Origin: Escarpia spicata
Taxonomy: Eukaryota > Annelida > Polychaeta > Sabellida > Siboglinidae
DNA length: 64,000 bases
Assembly (NCBI GenBank): GCA_963995525.1
Contig: CAXEFP010000014.1
Span: 19,236-83,235 of the forward strand
Reading direction: 5' to 3'
How positions within the stretch are numbered: position 1 is the stretch's first letter; every line of letters begins with the position of its first letter. Positions 53,206-64,000 of this stretch are shown in pieces. The translations under genes and the position numbers were made by a program. The notes under the pieces are model-generated. The model did no database searches, had not been told where the DNA came from, and saw only the letters and a list, made by a program, of their open reading frames with translations.

Positions 53206-54110
53206 TGCCACCTGAGAACATTGTGCTGGATTACAAATTGTCCAACGGCGAAGTGCTGATTTTTATGGTGCCTTGCCAAGTTTGGTGGCACCTTTGAAAT
53301 GTGCATAAAACACAAACACCTGGAGGGATTACAAAAAATAAAATTGCACAGTGCTTGTAACATTGGTGCCTATAAAGTGTGTTGTTTTCAACATTTTCTC
53401 AAAAATTGCCATACCTATTTAAAGTCCCTAGCAAGGGAAACACGCTATAGTCATTGCACAATCACGGAGGACGCATTTTACTTCAAATATCTTGAAACAA
53501 TTACTGAAAATACGTGTATGGCAAAACTGCAGTTGAATGGAACAAACCGTTTTTGGATATTACAGACTTCTCACCAGTAGGCAAGTCCAAATCACAGCGA
53601 CGGAACACATGTCTTATAAGGGGGGTGGGGTGCGTATGCCAGTAGTTAAGCCTCAATTTGAGAATACGTATGAAAATGAACCAATAACATTGCAGCAGGG
53701 TGATTCATCAATCGTTTTTTGTTTACTTCAGCTGACTAAACACACGTGAAGATGTTGTAATTGACCCTAATGAAGTCTGAGGACAGTGATTAGCTGGAGT
53801 CAGCCATAGCCGGAGCCTGTTATCAGATCTGTCTACTGACTGGACCTTCTGGCCAATCAAGCAAGTGGCATTGTTTTCTGAATGTCTGCTAATTAGGCTG
53901 TGTAATATTATGTAATTGAAATGCTTAAGACGTCAGGCCTTTGAGGAATTCACACCCTAAGGTGACTTTTTGTTGATGTTTACCTTTGTAAATAGGGCAC
54001 AAGGTCAAAAAATAAATACAAATTTGAATGTAACGTAACAACTGGCTGTATTGAATTTTCTTATAAAACACATATTTGACTTTCTGGAAAACTTTATTAG
54101 GAGTTCATAG
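53206..54110 (+). repeat. C2-type short unit (905 bp), restored or empty TTAA site
   Basis: The single TTAAA is at 53419-53423, in the same context as the C2 unit 3633 bp upstream. The identical junction and spacing suggest that one C2 unit was copied together with its two B neighbours. Confidence 0.95.
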
Positions 54111-57100
54111 TGCCACCTGAGAACATTGTGCTGGATTACAAATTGTCCAACGGCGAAGTGCTGATTTTTATGGTGCCTTGCCAAGTTTGGTGGCACCTTT
54201 GAAATGTGCATAAAACACAAACACCTGGAGGGATTACAAAAAATAAAATTGCACAGTGCTTGTAACATTGGTGCCTATAAAGTGTGTTGTTTTCAACATT
54301 TTCTCAAAAATTGCCATACCTATTTGGGGTCAGCACACTGTTGGACTTCCTGCTTGATTACAGACGAAACAAAGTGCAGTATATTTTTGAGAAATGACTT
54401 TTTATAATATTCACTTGCTCTGACATAAGTGCACTTGAGTAGTCAGATTTCTAGATGTGATTGTTGAAGCTGTTGACAGTAAAATGGTGTCTTTTTAGCT
54501 GATTTTACTAAGCGGAAGGGTATCTGGCAGCAATTTGGCTAGTTGACACTTTAGATGGATTACTGCCTGCATCCAGTTGTAAATATTGACGGGTGTCATA
54601 CATACAGGCATTTTGCAAGAGCTAGAGATATGAGATTTTGACTAAACTCGACCAGCATGTCAATGAGATGATAATAACAGCAGGTGAGAAGTTTAAGAAA
54701 CTTTATAGGTCACGTTTTCTTATAATCACACAAAACATTAACATGGTCGCCAATGGGAAACCTGACAGTGTGCTGACCCCAATTAAAGTCCCTAGCAAGG
54801 GAAACACGCTATAGTCATTGCACAATCACGGAGGACGCATTTTACTTCAAATATCTTGAAACAATTACTGAAAATACGTGTATGGCAAAACTGCAGTTGA
54901 ATGGAACAAACCGTTTTTGGATATTACAGACTTCTCACCAGTAGGCAAGTCCAAATCACAGCGACGGAACACATGTCTTATAAGGGGGGTGGGGTGCGTA
55001 TGCCAGTAGTTAAGCCTCAATTTGAGAATACGTATGAAAATGAACCAATAACATTGCAGCAGGGTGATTCATCAATCGTTTTTTGTTTACTTCAGCTGAC
55101 TAAACACACGTGAAGATGTTGTAATTGACCCTAATGAAGTCTGAGGACAGTGATTAGCTGGAGTCAGCCATAGCCGGAGCCTGTTATCAGATCTGTCTAC
55201 TGACTGGACCTTCTGGCCAATCAAGCAAGTGGCATTGTTTTCTGAATGTCTGCTAATTAGGCTGTGTAATATTATGTAATTGAAATGCTTAAGACGTCAG
55301 GCCTTTGAGGAATTCACACCCTAAGGTGACTTTTTGTTGATGTTTACCTTTGTAAATAGGGCACAAGGTCAAAAAATAAATACAAATTTGAATGTAACGT
55401 AACAACTGGCTGTATTGAATTTTCTTATAAAACACATATTTGACTTTCTGGAAAACTTTATTAGGAGTTCATAGTGCCACCTGAGAACATTGTGCTGGAT
55501 TACAAATTGTCCAACGGCGAAGTGCTGATTTTTATGGTGCCTTGCCAAGTTTGGTGGCACCTTTGAAATGTGCATAAAACACAAACACCTGGAGGGATTA
55601 CAAAAAATAAAATTGCACAGTGCTTGTAACATTGGTGCCTATAAAGTGTGTTGTTTTCAACATTTTCTCAAAAATTGCCATACCTATTTGGGGTCAGCAC
55701 ACTGTTGGACTTCCTGCTTGATTACAGACGAAACAAAGTGCAGTATATTTTTGAGAAATGACTTTTTATAATATTCACTTGCTCTGACATAAGTGCACTT
55801 GAGTAGTCAGATTTCTAGATGTGATTGTTGAAGCTGTTGACAGTAAAATGGTGTCTTTTTAGCTGATTTTACTAAGCGGAAGGGTATCTGGCAGCAATTT
55901 GGCTAGTTGACACTTTAGATGGATTACTGCCTGCATCCAGTTGTAAATATTGACGGGTGTCATACATACAGGCATTTTGCAAGAGCTAGAGATATGAGAT
56001 TTTGACTAAACTCGACCAGCATGTCAATGAGATGATAATAACAGCAGGTGAGAAGTTTAAGAAACTTTATAGGTCACGTTTTCTTATAATCACACAAAAC
56101 ATTAACATGGTCGCCAATGGGAAACCTGACAGTGTGCTGACCCCAATTAAAGTCCCTAGCAAGGGAAACACGCTATAGTCATTGCACAATCACGGAGGAC
56201 GCATTTTACTTCAAATATCTTGAAACAATTACTGAAAATACGTGTATGGCAAAACTGCAGTTGAATGGAACAAACCGTTTTTGGATATTACAGACTTCTC
56301 ACCAGTAGGCAAGTCCAAATCACAGCGACGGAACACATGTCTTATAAGGGGGGTGGGGTGCGTATGCCAGTAGTTAAGCCTCAATTTGAGAATACGTATG
56401 AAAATGAACCAATAACATTGCAGCAGGGTGATTCATCAATCGTTTTTTGTTTACTTCAGCTGACTAAACACACGTGAAGATGTTGTAATTGACCCTAATG
56501 AAGTCTGAGGACAGTGATTAGCTGGAGTCAGCCATAGCCGGAGCCTGTTATCAGATCTGTCTACTGACTGGACCTTCTGGCCAATCAAGCAAGTGGCATT
56601 GTTTTCTGAATGTCTGCTAATTAGGCTGTGTAATATTATGTAATTGAAATGCTTAAGACGTCAGGCCTTTGAGGAATTCACACCCTAAGGTGACTTTTTG
56701 TTGATGTTTACCTTTGTAAATAGGGCACAAGGTCAAAAAATAAATACAAATTTGAATGTAACGTAACAACTGGCTGTATTGAATTTTCTTATAAAACACA
56801 TATTTGACTTTCTGGAAAACTTTATTAGGAGTTCATAGTGCCACCTGAGAACATTGTGCTGGATTACAAATTGTCCAACGGCGAAGTGCTGATTTTTATG
56901 GTGCCTTGCCAAGTTTGGTGGCACCTTTGAAATGTGCATAAAACACAAACACCTGGAGGGATTACAAAAAATAAAATTGCACAGTGCTTGTAACATTGGT
57001 GCCTATAAAGTGTGTTGTTTTCAACATTTTCTCAAAAATTGCCATACCTATTTGGGGTCAGCACACTGTTGGACTTCCTGCTTGATTACAGACGAAACAA

Positions 57101-60100
57101 AGTGCAGTATATTTTTGAGAAATGACTTTTTATAATATTCACTTGCTCTGACATAAGTGCACTTGAGTAGTCAGATTTCTAGATGTGATTGTTGAAGCTG
57201 TTGACAGTAAAATGGTGTCTTTTTAGCTGATTTTACTAAGCGGAAGGGTATCTGGCAGCAATTTGGCTAGTTGACACTTTAGATGGATTACTGCCTGCAT
57301 CCAGTTGTAAATATTGACGGGTGTCATACATACAGGCATTTTGCAAGAGCTAGAGATATGAGATTTTGACTAAACTCGACCAGCATGTCAATGAGATGAT
57401 AATAACAGCAGGTGAGAAGTTTAAGAAACTTTATAGGTCACGTTTTCTTATAATCACACAAAACATTAACATGGTCGCCAATGGGAAACCTGACAGTGTG
57501 CTGACCCCAATTAAAGTCCCTAGCAAGGGAAACACGCTATAGTCATTGCACAATCACGGAGGACGCATTTTACTTCAAATATCTTGAAACAATTACTGAA
57601 AATACGTGTATGGCAAAACTGCAGTTGAATGGAACAAACCGTTTTTGGATATTACAGACTTCTCACCAGTAGGCAAGTCCAAATCACAGCGACGGAACAC
57701 ATGTCTTATAAGGGGGGTGGGGTGCGTATGCCAGTAGTTAAGCCTCAATTTGAGAATACGTATGAAAATGAACCAATAACATTGCAGCAGGGTGATTCAT
57801 CAATCGTTTTTTGTTTACTTCAGCTGACTAAACACACGTGAAGATGTTGTAATTGACCCTAATGAAGTCTGAGGACAGTGATTAGCTGGAGTCAGCCATA
57901 GCCGGAGCCTGTTATCAGATCTGTCTACTGACTGGACCTTCTGGCCAATCAAGCAAGTGGCATTGTTTTCTGAATGTCTGCTAATTAGGCTGTGTAATAT
58001 TATGTAATTGAAATGCTTAAGACGTCAGGCCTTTGAGGAATTCACACCCTAAGGTGACTTTTTGTTGATGTTTACCTTTGTAAATAGGGCACAAGGTCAA
58101 AAAATAAATACAAATTTGAATGTAACGTAACAACTGGCTGTATTGAATTTTCTTATAAAACACATATTTGACTTTCTGGAAAACTTTATTAGGAGTTCAT
58201 AGTGCCACCTGAGAACATTGTGCTGGATTACAAATTGTCCAACGGCGAAGTGCTGATTTTTATGGTGCCTTGCCAAGTTTGGTGGCACCTTTGAAATGTG
58301 CATAAAACACAAACACCTGGAGGGATTACAAAAAATAAAATTGCACAGTGCTTGTAACATTGGTGCCTATAAAGTGTGTTGTTTTCAACATTTTCTCAAA
58401 AATTGCCATACCTATTTGGGGTCAGCACACTGTTGGACTTCCTGCTTGATTACAGACGAAACAAAGTGCAGTATATTTTTGAGAAATGACTTTTTATAAT
58501 ATTCACTTGCTCTGACATAAGTGCACTTGAGTAGTCAGATTTCTAGATGTGATTGTTGAAGCTGTTGACAGTAAAATGGTGTCTTTTTAGCTGATTTTAC
58601 TAAGCGGAAGGGTATCTGGCAGCAATTTGGCTAGTTGACACTTTAGATGGATTACTGCCTGCATCCAGTTGTAAATATTGACGGGTGTCATACATACAGG
58701 CATTTTGCAAGAGCTAGAGATATGAGATTTTGACTAAACTCGACCAGCATGTCAATGAGATGATAATAACAGCAGGTGAGAAGTTTAAGAAACTTTATAG
58801 GTCACGTTTTCTTATAATCACACAAAACATTAACATGGTCGCCAATGGGAAACCTGACAGTGTGCTGACCCCAATTAAAGTCCCTAGCAAGGGAAACACG
58901 CTATAGTCATTGCACAATCACGGAGGACGCATTTTACTTCAAATATCTTGAAACAATTACTGAAAATACGTGTATGGCAAAACTGCAGTTGAATGGAACA
59001 AACCGTTTTTGGATATTACAGACTTCTCACCAGTAGGCAAGTCCAAATCACAGCGACGGAACACATGTCTTATAAGGGGGGTGGGGTGCGTATGCCAGTA
59101 GTTAAGCCTCAATTTGAGAATACGTATGAAAATGAACCAATAACATTGCAGCAGGGTGATTCATCAATCGTTTTTTGTTTACTTCAGCTGACTAAACACA
59201 CGTGAAGATGTTGTAATTGACCCTAATGAAGTCTGAGGACAGTGATTAGCTGGAGTCAGCCATAGCCGGAGCCTGTTATCAGATCTGTCTACTGACTGGA
59301 CCTTCTGGCCAATCAAGCAAGTGGCATTGTTTTCTGAATGTCTGCTAATTAGGCTGTGTAATATTATGTAATTGAAATGCTTAAGACGTCAGGCCTTTGA
59401 GGAATTCACACCCTAAGGTGACTTTTTGTTGATGTTTACTTTGTAAATAGGGCACAAGGTCAAAAAATAAATACAAATTTGAATGTAACGTAACAACTGG
59501 CTGTATTGAATTTTCTTATAAAACACATATTTGACTTTCTGGAAAACTTTATTAGGAGTTCATAGTGCCACCTGAGAACATTGTGCTGGATTACAAATTG
59601 TCCAACGGCGAAGTGCTGATTTTTATGGTGCCTTGCCAAGTTTGGTGGCACCTTTGAAATGTGCATAAAACACAAACACCTGGAGGGATTACAAAAAATA
59701 AAATTGCACAGTGCTTGTAACATTGGTGCCTATAAAGTGTGTTGTTTTCAACATTTTCTCAAAAATTGCCATACCTATTTGGGGTCAGCACACTGTTGGA
59801 CTTCCTGCTTGATTACAGACGAAACAAAGTGCAGTATATTTTTGAGAAATGACTTTTTATAATATTCACTTGCTCTGACATAAGTGCACTTGAGTAGTCA
59901 GATTTCTAGATGTGATTGTTGAAGCTGTTGACAGTAAAATGGTGTCTTTTTAGCTGATTTTACTAAGCGGAAGGGTATCTGGCAGCAATTTGGCTAGTTG
60001 ACACTTTAGATGGATTACTGCCTGCATCCAGTTGTAAATATTGACGGGTGTCATACATACAGGCATTTTGCAAGAGCTAGAGATATGAGATTTTGACTAA

Positions 60101-63100
60101 ACTCGACCAGCATGTCAATGAGATGATAATAACAGCAGGTGAGAAGTTTAAGAAACTTTATAGGTCACGTTTTCTTATAATCACACAAAACATTAACATG
60201 GTCGCCAATGGGAAACCTGACAGTGTGCTGACCCCAATTAAAGTCCCTAGCAAGGGAAACACGCTATAGTCATTGCACAATCACGGAGGACGCATTTTAC
60301 TTCAAATATCTTGAAACAATTACTGAAAATACGTGTATGGCAAAACTGCAGTTGAATGGAACAAACCGTTTTTGGATATTACAGACTTCTCACCAGTAGG
60401 CAAGTCCAAATCACAGCGACGGAACACATGTCTTATAAGGGGGGTGGGGTGGCGTATGCCAGTAGTTAAGCCTCAATTTGAGAATACGTATGAAAATGAA
60501 CCAATAACATTGCAGCAGGGTGATTCATCAATCGTTTTTTGTTTACTTCAGCTGACTAAACACACGTGAAGATGTTGTAATTGACCCTAATGAAGTCTGA
60601 GGACAGTGATTAGCTGGAGTCAGCCATAGCCGGAGCCTGTTATCAGATCTGTCTACTGACTGGACCTTCTGGCCAATCAAGCAAGTGGCATTGTTTTCTG
60701 AATGTCTGCTAATTAGGCTGTGTAATATTATGTAATTGAAATGCTTAAGACGTCAGGCCTTTGAGGAATTCACACCCTAAGGTGACTTTTTGTTGATGTT
60801 TACCTTTGTAAATAGGGCACAAGGTCAAAAAATAAATACAAATTTGAATGTAACGTAACAACTGGCTGTATTGAATTTTCTTATAAAACACATATTTGAC
60901 TTTCTGGAAAACTTTATTAGGAGTTCATAGTGCCACCTGAGAACATTGTGCTGGATTACAAATTGTCCAACGGCGAAGTGCTGATTTTTATGGTGCCTTG
61001 CCAAGTTTGGTGGCACCTTTGAAATGTGCATAAAACACAAACACCTGGAGGGATTACAAAAAATAAAATTGCACAGTGCTTGTAACATTGGTGCCTATAA
61101 AGTGTGTTGTTTTCAACATTTTCTCAAAAATTGCCATACCTATTTGGGGTCAGCACACTGTTGGACTTCCTGCTTGATTACAGACGAAACAAAGTGCAGT
61201 ATATTTTTGAGAAATGACTTTTTATAATATTCACTTGCTCTGACATAAGTGCACTTGAGTAGTCAGATTTCTAGATGTGATTGTTGAAGCTGTTGACAGT
61301 AAAATGGTGTCTTTTTAGCTGATTTTACTAAGCGGAAGGGTATCTGGCAGCAATTTGGCTAGTTGACACTTTAGATGGATTACTGCCTGCATCCAGTTGT
61401 AAATATTGACGGGTGTCATACATACAGGCATTTTGCAAGAGCTAGAGATATGAGATTTTGACTAAACTCGACCAGCATGTCAATGAGATGATAATAACAG
61501 CAGGTGAGAAGTTTAAGAAACTTTATAGGTCACGTTTTCTTATAATCACACAAAACATTAACATGGTCGCCAATGGGAAACCTGACAGTGTGCTGACCCC
61601 AATTAAAGTCCCTAGCAAGGGAAACACGCTATAGTCATTGCACAATCACGGAGGACGCATTTTACTTCAAATATCTTGAAACAATTACTGAAAATACGTG
61701 TATGGCAAAACTGCAGTTGAATGGAACAAACCGTTTTTGGATATTACAGACTTCTCACCAGTAGGCAAGTCCAAATCACAGCGACGGAACACATGTCTTA
61801 TAAGGGGGGTGGGGTGCGTATGCCAGTAGTTAAGCCTCAATTTGAGAATACGTATGAAAATGAACCAATAACATTGCAGCAGGGTGATTCATCAATCGTT
61901 TTTTGTTTACTTCAGCTGACTAAACACACGTGAAGATGTTGTAATTGACCCTAATGAAGTCTGAGGACAGTGATTAGCTGGAGTCAGCCATAGCCGGAGC
62001 CTGTTATCAGATCTGTCTACTGACTGGACCTTCTGGCCAATCAAGCAAGTGGCATTGTTTTCTGAATGTCTGCTAATTAGGCTGTGTAATATTATGTAAT
62101 TGAAATGCTTAAGACGTCAGGCCTTTGAGGAATTCACACCCTAAGGTGACTTTTTGTTGATGTTTACCTTTGTAAATAGGGCACAAGGTCAAAAAATAAA
62201 TACAAATTTGAATGTAACGTAACAACTGGCTGTATTGAATTTTCTTATAAAACACATATTTGACTTTCTGGAAAACTTTATTAGGAGTTCATAGTGCCAC
62301 CTGAGAACATTGTGCTGGATTACAAATTGTCCAACGGCGAAGTGCTGATTTTTATGGTGCCTTGCCAAGTTTGGTGGCACCTTTGAAATGTGCATAAAAC
62401 ACAAACACCTGGAGGGATTACAAAAAATAAAATTGCACAGTGCTTGTAACATTGGTGCCTATAAAGTGTGTTGTTTTCAACATTTTCTCAAAAATTGCCA
62501 TACCTATTTGGGGTCAGCACACTGTTGGACTTCCTGCTTGATTACAGACGAAACAAAGTGCAGTATATTTTTGAGAAATGACTTTTTATAATATTCACTT
62601 GCTCTGACATAAGTGCACTTGAGTAGTCAGATTTCTAGATGTGATTGTTGAAGCTGTTGACAGTAAAATGGTGTCTTTTTAGCTGATTTTACTAAGCGGA
62701 AGGGTATCTGGCAGCAATTTGGCTAGTTGACACTTTAGATGGATTACTGCCTGCATCCAGTTGTAAATATTGACGGGTGTCATACATACAGGCATTTTGC
62801 AAGAGCTAGAGATATGAGATTTTGACTAAACTCGACCAGCATGTCAATGAGATGATAATAACAGCAGGTGAGAAGTTTAAGAAACTTTATAGGTCACGTT
62901 TTCTTATAATCACACAAAACATTAACATGGTCGCCAATGGGAAACCTGACAGTGTGCTGACCCCAATTAAAGTCCCTAGCAAGGGAAACACGCTATAGTC
63001 ATTGCACAATCACGGAGGACGCATTTTACTTCAAATATCTTGAAACAATTACTGAAAATACGTGTATGGCAAAACTGCAGTTGAATGGAACAAACCGTTT

Positions 63101-63658
63101 TTGGATATTACAGACTTCTCACCAGTAGGCAAGTCCAAATCACAGCGACGGAACACATGTCTTATAAGGGGGGTGGGGTGCGTATGCCAGTAGTTAAGCC
63201 TCAATTTGAGAATACGTATGAAAATGAACCAATAACATTGCAGCAGGGTGATTCATCAATCGTTTTTTGTTTACTTCAGCTGACTAAACACACGTGAAGA
63301 TGTTGTAATTGACCCTAATGAAGTCTGAGGACAGTGATTAGCTGGAGTCAGCCATAGCCGGAGCCTGTTATCAGATCTGTCTACTGACTGGACCTTCTGG
63401 CCAATCAAGCAAGTGGCATTGTTTTCTGAATGTCTGCTAATTAGGCTGTGTAATATTATGTAATTGAAATGCTTAAGACGTCAGGCCTTTGAGGAATTCA
63501 CACCCTAAGGTGACTTTTTGTTGATGTTTACCTTTGTAAATAGGGCACAAGGTCAAAAAATAAATACAAATTTGAATGTAACGTAACAACTGGCTGTATT
63601 GAATTTTCTTATAAAACACATATTTGACTTTCTGGAAAACTTTATTAGGAGTTCATAG
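54111..63658 (+). repeat. B-type units 43-49 (five 1364 bp, one 1363 bp, one 1365 bp)
   Basis: Units start at 54111, 55475, 56839, 58203, 59566, 60931 and 62295. Unit 46 lost one C near 59439 (TTTACTTTG for TTTACCTTTG). Unit 47 gained one G near 60451 (GGGGTGGCG for GGGGTGCG). No element-lacking units occur here. Confidence 0.95.
60333..60569 (+). other. Single-copy frame variant: 78-codon ORF created by a 1-bp insertion
   Basis: An extra G near 60451 joins an upstream frame (starting MYGKTAVEWNKP) to the downstream half of the usual 70-codon frame, including PQFENTYENEP. All other units have these two frames out of phase. This may be a sequencing or consensus error at a G-rich tract, a genuine mutation, or a chance restoration. 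I assign no function. Confidence 0.15.
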
Positions 63659-64000
63659 TGCCACCTGAGAACATTGTGCTGGATTACAAATTGTCCAACG
63701 GCGAAGTGCTGATTTTTATGGTGCCTTGCCAAGTTTGGTGGCACCTTTGAAATGTGCATAAAACACAAACACCTGGAGGGATTACAAAAAATAAAATTGC
63801 ACAGTGCTTGTAACATTGGTGCCTATAAAGTGTGTTGTTTTCAACATTTTCTCAAAAATTGCCATACCTATTTGGGGTCAGCACACTGTTGGACTTCCTG
63901 CTTGATTACAGACGAAACAAAGTGCAGTATATTTTTGAGAAATGACTTTTTATAATATTCACTTGCTCTGACATAAGTGCACTTGAGTAGTCAGATTTCT
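63659..64000 (+). repeat. Partial B-type unit truncated by the window end
   Basis: The first 342 bp of a B unit. The inverted-repeat element begins at 63874 and is cut by the window edge, so the array continues beyond this window. Confidence 0.95.

Larger units (their letters stand above)
46845..54110 (+). repeat. Two copies of a 3633-bp B-B-C2 block
   Basis: Units 37-39 (46845-50477) and 40-42 (50478-54110) both read B-B-C2. The C2 junctions lie exactly 3633 bp apart. Confidence 0.8.
1..64000. repeat. Macrosatellite array, 49 complete head-to-tail units plus one partial unit
   Basis: The window is one uninterrupted tandem array with all units in the same orientation. With the unit start set at TGCCACCTGAG (position 1, next at 1370), every boundary can be located, and the unit lengths sum to exactly 64,000 bp. 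Units are nearly identical: apart from four structural classes (A 1369, B 1364, C1 904, C2 905 bp) I saw only a handful of single-base differences. No unique sequence interrupts the array and neither end is reached. The base composition is AT-rich, and CpG occurs only about two dozen times per full unit, which looks moderately depleted. Kilobase-scale unit, absence of genes and strong homogenisation are typical of eukaryotic satellite DNA; the locus and species are not determinable here. Confidence 0.98.

Noticed and set aside
1..64000. CRISPR-like or prokaryotic repeat array
   Set aside because: Units are 0.9-1.4 kb with no short direct repeats separated by unique spacers and no associated genes.

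Overview
The whole 64 kb lies inside one tandem satellite (macrosatellite) array. I find no conventional gene, no rRNA or tRNA gene, no CRISPR array and no unique flanking DNA. Taking the unit start at the TGCCACC at position 1, the window holds 49 complete units and a 342-bp partial unit, all head to tail on the same strand. The unit lengths (13 x 1369, 1339, 26 x 1364, 1363, 1365, 5 x 904, 2 x 905, plus 342) sum exactly to 64,000. A kilobase-scale, AT-rich, near-identical array with no dense coding points to a eukaryotic nuclear genome, most likely an animal heterochromatic or centromere/sex-chromosome-type satellite. The species cannot be named from the sequence.

There are four kinds of unit. 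Type A (1369 bp) fills 1-19136 as 14 units, the last with a private 30-bp deletion. Type B (1364 bp) makes up almost everything from 19137 on (28 complete units). It differs from A by a 5-bp deletion next to an internal inverted repeat and by three fixed substitutions. Types C1 (904 bp, five units at 23.2-41.4 kb) and C2 (905 bp, two units at 49.6-54.1 kb) lack an internal segment of about 460 bp.

The missing segment has the form of a transposable element. It is bounded by perfect 16-bp terminal inverted repeats (GGGGTCAGCACACTGT and its reverse complement). In A units it sits between two copies of TTAA(A). It is therefore best read as a short non-autonomous DNA transposon (MITE) of about 459 bp that entered the satellite unit and was amplified with it. 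C2 units show exactly the sequence expected of an empty or precisely restored site with one TTAA(A). C1 units carry a different scar. The same element was thus lost, or was originally absent, by at least two distinct junctions within one array.

Above the unit level, a nine-unit block (C1-B-B*-B-C1-B-B-B-B, 11,356 bp) is tandemly duplicated at 24133-35488 and 35489-46844, and a three-unit block of 3633 bp containing C2 is repeated at 46845-54110. Shared rare substitutions support unequal exchange or segmental duplication as the homogenising process. Short ORFs of 66-93 codons recur once per unit only because the unit recurs; I do not regard them as demonstrated genes.
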